Assembly: GCA_959606705.1 (NCBI GenBank)
Contig: CAUHLX010000084.1
Span: 1-9,637, forward strand
Source of the DNA: an uncultured Bacillota bacterium
GTDB taxonomy: Bacteria > Bacillota > Clostridia > Peptostreptococcales > Anaerovoracaceae
Direction of reading: 5' to 3'
DNA: 9,637 nucleotides
Made by a program: the position numbers and the translations under genes. The notes beneath the pieces were generated by a model that saw only the letters and a program-made list of their open reading frames with translations, was not told the DNA's origin and made no database searches. Within the stretch, counting starts at the first letter, position 1. Each line of letters starts with the position of its first letter. This document shows, piece by piece, positions 1-6,016 of the stretch.

Positions 1-21
1 TGGACACGAAGGAGGTAAATC

Positions 22-1446
22 ATGGTTACTGGATTGGATTGGGTCATCGTTATCGCTTACATGTTAGGAATGGTCGGAATAGGATTTTACTCCCATACGA
101 AAGTCTCCAATTTCGAAGATCATATTCTCTCGGGACGGAATGTTCCCACGTATTATCTCGCGCCTTGCCTGCTTACCACTCAGATCGGCGCGGGGTCGAT
201 CATCGGTTACGTCGGTGCATGTTACGCCATGGGCGTTTCCGGCGCCTGGTGGGTTTACGGCAATATTGTCACGTTTATCGTTTTGGGCGCCTTCGGTGCC
301 AAGAAGCTCAGGGGAGCCACTATGGCCAACACCCTGCCTCAGTGGTTTGAAATTCGTTACGACAAGAAATGCAAGACCTTCGCTTCGATTACCACGTTCC
401 TGGCGGAGCTGGCCTTTACCGCCGGCCAGATCGTAGGCGGCGGAATCCTGCTCAATGTGGTTCTGGGCTGGAACCTGCAGCTGTCCATCCTCCTGTTCTC
501 CGTGGTGGTGCTGATTTACTCCGCCATCGGCGGATTGTGGGCGGTCTTCCTCACGGACTTCGTACAGGCCATCGTCATGGTCATCGGCCTGAGCAGTCTG
601 GTGATCATGGGCACCCGCGCCGTGGGCGGCTTCCAAGGGCTAGTGGCCTCCTGCCCGGACGGATATTTCGATCTGATTCCCGACGGCAATCTGCCGACGA
701 TCATCGCTTCCGTCCTCTATTCCGTTCCCGCAATCTTCTGTGCCTTCGATGTCATTCAGAAGGTCATGGCGGCGAAATCTCCTCAAGTGGCCAGCCGTTC
801 CTGTTTCTTCGCGGCAGGCGGTGTGGTGTTCTTCGCCATCGCGGTGCCGATGATCGGCGTCTTGGGTTATGTGATCCTGGGACCTGCCTTTGAAAATCCG
901 GAGATGATCACACATACTCTGATCGCGCAGATTCTGCCCACCGGCTTGAAAGGACTGGCCATTGCGGCGGTGCTTTCCACGCTGATGTCTTCCACGGACG
1001 CCTGCCTGATGGCAGCCTCCTCCGTGCTGACCAACGATATTTGGGGCAGCTTTACGAACATCAAGGCTCACAGCGAGAAAAAAGTCCTGCGGGTCAGCGT
1101 CATCCTCACCGCGGCCATGGGGGCCATCGCCTGGGTTCTGGCGGCGTTCTTCAGCAACGCTCTGGGCATGATGGAGCTGGCCTGGACCCTGCTTTCCTGC
1201 GGCGCCTTCATTCCGCTGATGGGCGGCTTGTTCTGGAAAAAATCCAGTACCTTCGGCGCCTTCTCCAGCATGATCCTGGGCGCGGCCATCGGTCTGGCTT
1301 GGACGTTTGCCGGCAATCCCCTCGGTTTGAAACCGGTAATCCCGGCATATATTGTAGGGATCGTCGCACTGATCGTCGGCTCTTATATGAAGCCGGCACT
1401 GGGGATGACCTCGGAAGAAATGGTAAAACAGTCGGAAGCGTGCTAA
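22..1446 (+). CDS. Sodium:solute symporter (SSS/SSF family), substrate unknown
   Basis: Inner-membrane transporter of 474 residues that should couple uptake of a small organic solute to the sodium gradient. Hydrophobicity suggests about 13 membrane segments, the first near residues 6-26, as in the LeuT-fold SSS family. Family hallmarks include a YSAIGGLWAVFLTDFVQ stretch near residues 166-182 and GLAIAAVLSTLMSSTDA near 311-327; the Ser/Thr residues of the latter correspond to the family's second sodium site. A short hydrophilic tail ends the protein. The start is firm: a full AAGGAGGT ribosome binding site lies at 9-16, five bases before the ATG. Its promoter would lie outside the window. The family includes proline, pantothenate, sugar and carboxylate carriers, and I cannot assign the substrate. 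The downstream amino-acid epimerase gene hints at an amino acid or related compound, but that is inference only. Confidence 0.9.
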   Translation: MVTGLDWVIVIAYMLGMVGIGFYSHTKVSNFEDHILSGRNVPTYYLAPCLLTTQIGAGSIIGYVGACYAMGVSGAWWVYGNIVTFIVLGAFGAKKLRGATMANTLPQWFEIRYDKKCKTFASITTFLAELAFTAGQIVGGGILLNVVLGWNLQLSILLFSVVVLIYSAIGGLWAVFLTDFVQAIVMVIGLSSLVIMGTRAVGGFQGLVASCPDGYFDLIPDGNLPTIIASVLYSVPAIFCAFDVIQKVMAAKSPQVASRSCFFAAGGVVFFAIAVPMIGVLGYVILGPAFENPEMITHTLIAQILPTGLKGLAIAAVLSTLMSSTDACLMAASSVLTNDIWGSFTNIKAHSEKKVLRVSVILTAAMGAIAWVLAAFFSNALGMMELAWTLLSCGAFIPLMGGLFWKKSSTFGAFSSMILGAAIGLAWTFAGNPLGLKPVIPAYIVGIVALIVGSYMKPALGMTSEEMVKQSEAC

Positions 1447-1468
1447 ACTAAAACAAAGAACAGCAAGA

Positions 1469-1514
1469 GAAAAGGCGTTTCGCGGAAAATCCATCCGACG
1501 CGAAGCGTCTTTTC
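1469..1514 (+). terminator. Terminator-like hairpin between symporter and dapF
   Basis: Arms 1469-1484 (GAAAAGGCGTTTCGCG) and 1499-1514 (CGCGAAGCGTCTTTTC) pair over 16 bp with two G-U wobbles and a 14-base loop. An A-run on the left arm pairs with a T-run on the right arm, the form often seen in bidirectional intrinsic terminators. On the plus strand the U-run is short (four) and inside the stem. On the minus strand the following sequence is richer in T. It probably ends or reduces symporter transcription before dapF; alternatively it is only an intercistronic structure. I see no good separate dapF promoter in the gap. Confidence 0.5.
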
Positions 1515-1527
1515 CCATAAAAAGAGT

Positions 1528-1532
1528 GGAGG
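1528..1532 (+). promoter_or_regulatory. Ribosome binding site deciding the dapF start
   Basis: GGAGG lies five bases before the ATG at 1538. An in-frame GTG at 1526 overlaps this motif and has no ribosome binding site of its own, so translation should begin at 1538. Confidence 0.8.
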
Positions 1533-1537
1533 TTAAC

Positions 1538-2377
1538 ATGGAATTCACGAAAATACAGGGAGCGGGAAACGATTTTATCCTGCTCAACAATCTGGTGTGC
1601 GGAATCCCGGTGGAACAGCTGGCGAACGTGGCGAAACAGCTCTGCGAACGCCGGGTTTCCATCGGGGCGAACGGTTTGCTGGTGGTAGATGCCCCTGAGA
1701 CCGACGCGGATTTTAAGATGCGTTTTTACAACGCGGACGGCTCCTTGGGGGAAATGTGCGGAAACGGCGCCCGCTGCATCGCCCGTTACGCTCATGACAA
1801 CGGAATCGCCGGAGCACACATGAAATTCGAAACGCTGGCCGGACCCGTAGAGGCTTGGCGGGAAAGCCGCCGGCAGTACAAGATCCGGCTCAACGATCCT
1901 ACGGTGATGATACCGGACTACGACGTGGAGCTGGATGGTGTCACCTATGAATGCTCCTATGTGGAACTGGGGAACCCCGGATTGCCTCACGCCGTGGTAC
2001 GCTGTGACGGTCTGGCTGATCGCAAAGAGGCGGAACTGTTCGAACTGGGAGCCAGACTGCGCAGTCACCCGGCTTTCCCCAAAGGAGCCAACGTCAATTT
2101 CTATGAGATCAAAGGCCCCTCTTACGTTTTGGAAAAAACCTTCGAACGGGGAGTGGAAGGCTTTACTCTGGCCTGCGGAACGGGTTCCGGCTCCGTGGCG
2201 GCGGCGCTCCGTCTGAAGGGGCAAGTGAAGGGAGAGCGGATTCGAATCTCGGTGTCCGGCGGGGAGCTCTATGTGGAAATGAAGCTGGACGGAAACCAGG
2301 TCCGGGAGCTTTACCTGATCGGCGATACGAAGCTGGTCGCCCGCGGCGAAATTCTGGACGAAGATCTGGTTTTATAG
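1538..2377 (+). CDS. dapF: Diaminopimelate epimerase family protein (DapF-like), divergent
   Basis: Cytoplasmic PLP-independent epimerase of 279 residues. The family converts LL-diaminopimelate to the meso form for lysine and peptidoglycan synthesis. The two catalytic cysteines are visible: Cys74 in EMCGNGARC and Cys213 in LACGTGSGS. Residues matching those that grip the distal end of the substrate in Haemophilus DapF are also present: Asn11, Asn65, Asn146, Asn185, Glu203 and Arg204. Departures from the usual consensus are GANG instead of GADG or GFDQ near 43-46, NPGLPH instead of NPH near 146-151, and Phe at 209 where GET is normal before the second cysteine. The ATG at 1538 is preferred because GGAGG at 1528-1532 serves it; a GTG at 1526 would overlap that site. 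A related racemase with another substrate is possible, since histidine racemases share this fold, but diaminopimelate is the default. Confidence 0.82.
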   Translation: MEFTKIQGAGNDFILLNNLVCGIPVEQLANVAKQLCERRVSIGANGLLVVDAPETDADFKMRFYNADGSLGEMCGNGARCIARYAHDNGIAGAHMKFETLAGPVEAWRESRRQYKIRLNDPTVMIPDYDVELDGVTYECSYVELGNPGLPHAVVRCDGLADRKEAELFELGARLRSHPAFPKGANVNFYEIKGPSYVLEKTFERGVEGFTLACGTGSGSVAAALRLKGQVKGERIRISVSGGELYVEMKLDGNQVRELYLIGDTKLVARGEILDEDLVL

Positions 2378-2396
2378 TCCTTTGAGAATACTATAA
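2372..2396. other. AT-rich inverted repeat covering both convergent stop codons
   Basis: TTATAGT (2372-2378) and ACTATAA (2390-2396) can pair over 7 bp around an 11-base loop. The stop codons of dapF (2375-2377) and of the opposite aminotransferase gene (2391-2393) both lie in the arms. It has no GC-rich core, so it is a poor intrinsic terminator. It may arise simply because two TAG stop codons face each other. Confidence 0.3.
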
Positions 2397-3566
2397 CGAA
2401 TCCACCGCCGCTTTCAGCTGTTTCATCGCTCGTTCCAGCACGGAGCGGGGGCAGGCCGTATTGAGCCGCATAAAGCCGGATAAGCCGCGGCAGAAGTCGG
2501 CGCCGTTATTCAAGCCCAGTCCCGCCCGCTCCACCAGGAACCGGTTCAACTCCCGAGGCTCCATTCCCAGGCCGCGGCAGTCCAGCCAGAGCAGATAAGT
2601 GCTCTCCGGAATGCGGGCGCGGATTCCGGGCAGGTTTTCTTCACAGAAATCGTGAAGATAGGTCATGTTTCCTTCGATGTACCGCAGCAGCTGTTCCAGC
2701 CATTCATCGCCTTCCCGGCAAGCTGCTTCCACCGCCACGAGGCTGAAACAGTTGTTGCGGTGAATGTCCAGGGCTCCCCAGAATCCGTCAAAACGGCGTT
2801 TCCATTCCTCGTTGGGAAAGACTGCGGCAGCCGCCTGAAGCCCCGCCAGATTAAAGGTTTTGGTGCTGGAGACACAGGTGATGGTATTGGCCGCAATCTC
2901 TGGTGACAGGCTGGCCGTGGGGATATGTTCGTTTCCCCACAGCAGGAGATCGGAATGGATTTCATCGGCGACTACCGGCACGTGATAACGCAGGCATAGT
3001 TCCAGGCAGGCGGTCAATTCCTCCCGGGTCCAGACTCGCCCTACGGGGTTGTGAGGACTGCAAAGGAGAAACAGCTTTGGCCCTTGACGCAGCTTTTCTT
3101 CCAGATCCGGTAAATTCATGCGATAGTAACCGTCTGTCTCCACCAGCTGATTTTCCAGAACCCTTCGGCCCTCCCAAGCCTCGACTACGTCGTAAAATTC
3201 CGGATAGACCGGCGTCTGAATCAGAACCGAATCTCCCGGCCGGGTAAACTCGCGGACTAGCTCCGACAGCGCCGGAACAACGCCGGGGGCAAAGCTCATC
3301 AGGCCGGGATCCGGCCGCCAGCCGTGGCGGCGTTCCTGCCACGTCGAGATCGCCCGGAAATAACTCTCGGGACGGAACGTATAACCGTAGATCCCTTGCT
3401 CCGCGCGTTTGAGAATGGCGTCGATGATCGGCTGGGCGGTGCGGAAATCCATGTCCGCCACCCACAGAGGTATCACCTGATCCGTTCCGAATTTCTTGAT
3501 GCGCTCCTCATATTTTGCGGCAAAATTGCCGCCGCGGTCGATGACCCGATCAAAGTCGTATTGCAT
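2391..3566 (-). CDS. PatB/MalY-type PLP-dependent aminotransferase or C-S lyase
   Basis: Cytoplasmic fold-type I PLP enzyme of 391 residues, the usual length for the PatB/MalY group. Characterised members are cystathionine beta-lyases (C-S lyases) that release homocysteine, pyruvate and ammonia, and some also act in regulation or as aminotransferases. Group motifs are visible in order: an N-terminal YDFDRVIDR, IPLWVADMDF near 32-41, GIYGYT near 58-63, PHNPVGRVW near 171-179, VADEIHSDL near 199-207, the PLP lysine Lys236 in SSTKTFNLAGL, and the carboxylate-binding Arg367 in FMRLN. The start is supported by AGGAGGGAG just upstream of the ATG. It is monocistronic here and converges on dapF with a 13-base gap. 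I see no convincing promoter in the upstream 230 bases. It is unlikely to be LL-diaminopimelate aminotransferase (DapL), because the motifs fit PatB/MalY; the exact substrate is open. Confidence 0.85.
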   Translation of the reverse strand: MQYDFDRVIDRGGNFAAKYEERIKKFGTDQVIPLWVADMDFRTAQPIIDAILKRAEQGIYGYTFRPESYFRAISTWQERRHGWRPDPGLMSFAPGVVPALSELVREFTRPGDSVLIQTPVYPEFYDVVEAWEGRRVLENQLVETDGYYRMNLPDLEEKLRQGPKLFLLCSPHNPVGRVWTREELTACLELCLRYHVPVVADEIHSDLLLWGNEHIPTASLSPEIAANTITCVSSTKTFNLAGLQAAAAVFPNEEWKRRFDGFWGALDIHRNNCFSLVAVEAACREGDEWLEQLLRYIEGNMTYLHDFCEENLPGIRARIPESTYLLWLDCRGLGMEPRELNRFLVERAGLGLNNGADFCRGLSGFMRLNTACPRSVLERAMKQLKAAVDSL

Positions 3567-3668
3567 CTGATCTCCCTCCTGTTCTCGTTGTGGTTCTTTT
3601 TCAGTGACAATCCCTTCCGGCTGGGATCAATCGGAAGTCAAAATTCCAATCCGTATCGTTTTCACAGA

Positions 3669-3698
3669 ACAGGACCGCCGGCGTACCGGCGGTCCTGT
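3669..3698. repeat. Perfect 13-bp GC-rich hairpin in the aminotransferase-lysS gap
   Basis: ACAGGACCGCCGG (3669-3681) and CCGGCGGTCCTGT (3686-3698) are perfect complements around a CGTA loop. The stem is very stable. Neither side carries a good T-run: the minus-strand continuation is TCTGTGAAAACG and the plus-strand continuation is GTCTTCC. It may be a second, back-up stop for lysS transcripts or a structured 5' leader for the aminotransferase gene, which starts about 100 bases downstream on the minus strand. Confidence 0.5.
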
Positions 3699-3722
3699 GT
3701 CTTCCTAAACGGTTCCTCATTT

Positions 3723-3735
3723 ACAGTAAAACTGT
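3723..3735. repeat. Small inverted repeat ACAGT-AAA-ACTGT
   Basis: ACAGTAAAACTGT is a 5-bp inverted repeat with a 3-base centre and overlaps a second one, TTTACAGTAAA (3720-3730). It sits in the non-coding gap upstream of the aminotransferase gene and downstream of lysS. An operator is possible, but no protein can be named and such short repeats occur by chance. Confidence 0.2.
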
Positions 3736-3761
3736 TGTAACTGCAGCAGCCTCGACTCCTC

Positions 3762-3786
3762 AAAAATCCGGATTTCATGCGGATTT
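3762..3786 (-). terminator. Probable intrinsic terminator of lysS
   Basis: Read on the minus strand, AAATCCG (3786-3780), a 9-base loop and CGGATTT (3768-3762 region) form a 7-bp stem whose right arm runs into five T residues. It begins 12 bases past the lysS stop codon, the expected place. The stem is short, and the perfect 13-bp hairpin at 3669-3698 could act as back-up. Confidence 0.55.
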
Positions 3787-3798
3787 GCGGGCGGTCTA

Positions 3799-5334
3799 TC
3801 AGTCCAGCGGCTTCATCGTGGGGAAGAGGATAATATCCCGAATGGACGGGGCGTCGGTGATCAGCATGATCACGCGATCGATGCCAATGCCCAAGCCTCC
3901 CGTAGGAGGCAGACCCACTTCCAGCGCGTTGACGAAATCCATATCCATGGGATGCGCTTCATCGTCCTCTCCGGAATCCAACTGTGCCTGCTGCGTCTTA
4001 AACCGCTCGTACTGATCGATGGGATCGTTGAGCTCGGAGAACGCGTTGGCGATCTCCCAGCAGTTGACATACGCTTCAAATCGTCTGGTAATCCGCGGAT
4101 CCTCCGGATCTCTCTTGGCCAGCGGAGAAATCTCCACCGGGTGGCCGACGACGAAAACCGGTCCGTCCAGATAGCCCGGTTCATCCTCACAGAATTCCTC
4201 GAACATCTCCGCAATGAGCTTTCCTCTGCTCATCTTGCTCACTTCTTCCGGGTCCATGCCCTTGGAGATCGCCGCGGCCCTGGCTTCCTCGTCCGTGTCG
4301 ATGGTGCTGAAATCCACACCGGTGATCTCCTTGACCGCATCCGCCATGTTCAGCCGTCTCCAGGGAGGCGTCAGATCGAAGGTCTTTCCCTGATATTCGA
4401 TGACCATGCTCCCGGTAGCGGCCAGCGCGGCCTGGGAAACCACACGCTCGGTCACTTCCATGGTGCTTTCCATATTTCCGTAGGCCATATAGCATTCCAT
4501 GGAGGTGAACTCCGGATTGTGATTTCGGTCCATGCCTTCGTTGCGGAACATCTTGCCCATCTCGTAAACCCGGTCCAGACCGCCTACCACCAGGCGCTTC
4601 AGGAACAGCTCGTTGGAAATCCGCAGCTTCATATCCAGATCCAGAGTGTTGTGATGGGTCTCAAAGGGTCTGGCGTTGGCGCCTCCCGCGATGGTGGTCA
4701 GAATCGGAGTATCGACTTCCAGATATCCGAATTCGTCCTCCAGGACGCGCTTGATCTCCTTGATGATCTTGGCCCGCATGATGAAGGTTTCCTTCACCTC
4801 GGGATTGACGATCAGGTCCACGTATCTCTGACGGTAACGCATATCCTGATCCTTCAGGCCGTGCCACTTGTCCGGCAGCGGCTGCAGCGACTTGGAAAGG
4901 AGCTTCAGTACGCTTACCTTGACGGAGATTTCCCCATGTCTGGTCTTGAATACTTCCCCTTCGATGCCGATGATATCGCCCAGATCATAGGTGGTAAAGA
5001 TCTCATACTCTTCCGGTCCGATGCCGTCCTGACGAACGTAGCACTGGATCCGGCCCTGTTTATCCTGAATATCGATGAAGGATGCCTTGCCCATGTGACG
5101 TTTGGCCATGATGCGGCCGGCCATCACCACAGGTTTTCCTTCCATGTCGTCGAAATTGTCTTTGATGTCTTTGCTGTAGTGATCTACGTCCCAAGTCTCA
5201 ATCAGAAAAGGATTTCTTCCCATTTCCTGCAGCTTGGCCAGCTTCTCCCTCCGTATCCGTCTCTGTTCTCCGAGGTCCATCTCCTCCTCGGCTTCGGGTA
5301 CTGCGTTCACTTTCTTCTTTTCTTCTGCACTCAT
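3799..5334 (-). CDS. lysS: Lysyl-tRNA synthetase, class II
   Basis: Cytoplasmic enzyme of 511 residues that charges tRNA(Lys) with lysine using ATP. A charged N-terminal extension (about 1-40) precedes the OB-fold anticodon-binding domain, with VVMAGRIMAKRHMGKASFIDIQD near 69-91. Class II catalytic motifs follow: motif 1 in the region RYVDLIVNPEV to LEVDTPIL (about 170-212), motif 2 with FRNEG and HNPEFTSMECY (about 263-282), and motif 3 with GLGIGIDR (about 480-487), then a SIRDIILFP ending typical of bacterial LysS. Length and motifs indicate an intact gene. The ATG has GAGAGG upstream at normal spacing. It follows greA by 52 bases on the same strand and is very probably co-transcribed with it. 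I see no separate promoter or T-box leader in that gap, so its expression should depend mostly on the greA promoter. Confidence 0.97.
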   Translation of the reverse strand: MSAEEKKKVNAVPEAEEEMDLGEQRRIRREKLAKLQEMGRNPFLIETWDVDHYSKDIKDNFDDMEGKPVVMAGRIMAKRHMGKASFIDIQDKQGRIQCYVRQDGIGPEEYEIFTTYDLGDIIGIEGEVFKTRHGEISVKVSVLKLLSKSLQPLPDKWHGLKDQDMRYRQRYVDLIVNPEVKETFIMRAKIIKEIKRVLEDEFGYLEVDTPILTTIAGGANARPFETHHNTLDLDMKLRISNELFLKRLVVGGLDRVYEMGKMFRNEGMDRNHNPEFTSMECYMAYGNMESTMEVTERVVSQAALAATGSMVIEYQGKTFDLTPPWRRLNMADAVKEITGVDFSTIDTDEEARAAAISKGMDPEEVSKMSRGKLIAEMFEEFCEDEPGYLDGPVFVVGHPVEISPLAKRDPEDPRITRRFEAYVNCWEIANAFSELNDPIDQYERFKTQQAQLDSGEDDEAHPMDMDFVNALEVGLPPTGGLGIGIDRVIMLITDAPSIRDIILFPTMKPLD

Positions 5335-5351
5335 ACCGGTACCTCTCTTCC

Positions 5352-5369
5352 GGACCGCGGCCGCGGCCC
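5352..5369. repeat. GC-only near-palindrome between greA and lysS
   Basis: An 18-base near-perfect palindrome built of CCGCGG and GCGGCCGC units sits in the 52-base greA-lysS gap, ending 17 bases before the lysS ATG. In the minus-strand RNA the single mismatch becomes a G-U pair, giving a stable 7-bp stem with a GGCC loop. There is no T-run, so it is not a terminator. It could mark mRNA processing or set the relative output of lysS; both are inference. Confidence 0.45.
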
Positions 5370-5386
5370 TGCTTTATCTTGAGCTT

Positions 5387-5860
5387 TTATTTGGAGATCT
5401 CCAGAATCTCATAGCGGACCGTTCCGTCTTCGGTCTGTATCTCTACGATCTCGCCCAGCTTTTTGCCCAGCAGGCTCTGGCCTACCAGAGATTCGTTGGA
5501 AATTCTGCCTTCAAAAGGATCTGCCTCCGTGGAACCCACGATGCAGTATTCGATGACCTCGTCATCGCCCAGGTCCTTCAGCTTGACGGTCAGGCCCAGG
5601 TTGACGTGGTCGCCGGTCAGCTCGGAGTCGTCGATGATCTTGCCCTTGCGGATCATATTCTCCAGCTTCATGATCCGTTCTTCCAGCTCAGCCTGCTCGT
5701 TCTTCGCGGAATCGTATTCGGAGTTCTCCGAAATATCTCCGTAGGAAATGGCTTCCTTGATTCGCTCGGCCACTTCGCCCCGCTTCACAGACACCAGTTC
5801 CTCGTGCTCCGCTACGATTTTATCATAGCCCTCTTTCGTAAGTAAGATTTCTTCCGTCAT
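5387..5860 (-). CDS. greA: Transcription elongation factor GreA
   Basis: Protein of 157 residues, the standard GreA length. It enters the secondary channel of RNA polymerase and stimulates cleavage of backtracked RNA, rescuing stalled complexes. An N-terminal antiparallel coiled coil spans roughly residues 1-75, with the tip motif YGDISENSEYDSAK; Asp42 and Glu45 match the acidic tip residues that help hold the catalytic magnesium. The C-terminal part (about 80-157) has the FKBP-like fold, including EADPFEGRISNESLVGQSLLGKK. The start is supported by an AAAGGAAG ribosome binding site seven bases upstream. It heads a likely greA-lysS operon. A perfect consensus promoter and a terminator-like leader hairpin lie upstream and suggest control by premature termination. 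The presence of both acidic tip residues argues against an inactive Gre-like paralogue. Confidence 0.97.
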   Translation of the reverse strand: MTEEILLTKEGYDKIVAEHEELVSVKRGEVAERIKEAISYGDISENSEYDSAKNEQAELEERIMKLENMIRKGKIIDDSELTGDHVNLGLTVKLKDLGDDEVIEYCIVGSTEADPFEGRISNESLVGQSLLGKKLGEIVEIQTEDGTVRYEILEISK

Positions 5861-5923
5861 TTTGGTACTTCCTTTCTCCTATTTCGATTTCGTTCCTTGT
5901 ACAATCTATGATTGGGTATAAAG

Positions 5924-5960
5924 AAAAATCATTCGAAACCGATGGGCTCCGATGATTTTT
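5924..5960 (-). terminator. Terminator-like hairpin in the greA leader (possible attenuator)
   Basis: Read on the minus strand, AAAAATCATCGGAGCC (5960-5945), a CATC loop and GGTTTCG-A-ATGATTTTT (5940-5924) form a 16-bp stem with one bulged A and two G-U pairs. The right arm runs into TTTTTCTTTAT, a good U-tract. It starts about 20 bases after the predicted start point of the promoter at 5988-6016 and ends 63 bases before the greA ATG. It would therefore both end dusB transcripts and stop a share of transcripts started at the greA promoter. On the plus strand it also ends in six T residues, so it may work in both directions. Confidence 0.65.
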
Positions 5961-5987
5961 TCTGGTTCTTTCACTCATATGCGTAGT

Positions 5988-6016
5988 ATTATACTCCTAA
6001 AGCGGTAAAATGTCAA
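5988..6016 (-). promoter_or_regulatory. Perfect consensus sigma-A promoter for greA-lysS
   Basis: On the minus strand TTGACA (6016-6011), a 17-base spacer and TATAAT (5993-5988) match the vegetative consensus at all 12 positions with optimal spacing. The predicted start is near 5980, giving a leader of about 120 bases before greA. The -35 box includes the TGA stop codon of dusB (6015-6013), so the promoter starts inside the end of the upstream gene. Confidence 0.85.

Noticed and set aside
1421..1449. A possible dapF promoter with TGCTAAACT as an extended -10 box at the symporter stop codon.
   Set aside because: The -35 region TGGTAA matches the consensus at only three of six positions, so it cannot be told from chance.
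640..1662. A minus-strand open frame of 340 codons opposite the symporter.
   Set aside because: It is antisense to a clear membrane transporter gene, runs past that gene's end into dapF, and has a low-complexity composition of charged residues and His.
2391..3566. The aminotransferase as LL-diaminopimelate aminotransferase (DapL), suggested by its position beside dapF.
   Set aside because: Its N-terminal and active-site motifs are those of the PatB/MalY group, and it is on the opposite strand from dapF.
3567..3668. A promoter for the aminotransferase gene using TTGACT or TTGATC as a -35 box.
   Set aside because: No acceptable -10 box lies 16-18 bases downstream of either.
3952..5382. A long plus-strand open frame of 476 codons opposite lysS.
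   Set aside because: It is the antisense reflection of a well-supported lysS gene. Its translation is rich in His, Arg and Leu with no domain pattern and no ribosome binding site.
5823..5978. A 51-codon open frame in the greA leader, starting at the predicted transcript start and overlapping the greA start codon out of frame.
   Set aside because: It would have to be translated as a near-leaderless message, has no ribosome binding site, and passes through the terminator-like hairpin. The peptide shows no recognisable pattern. Ribosome profiling would settle it.
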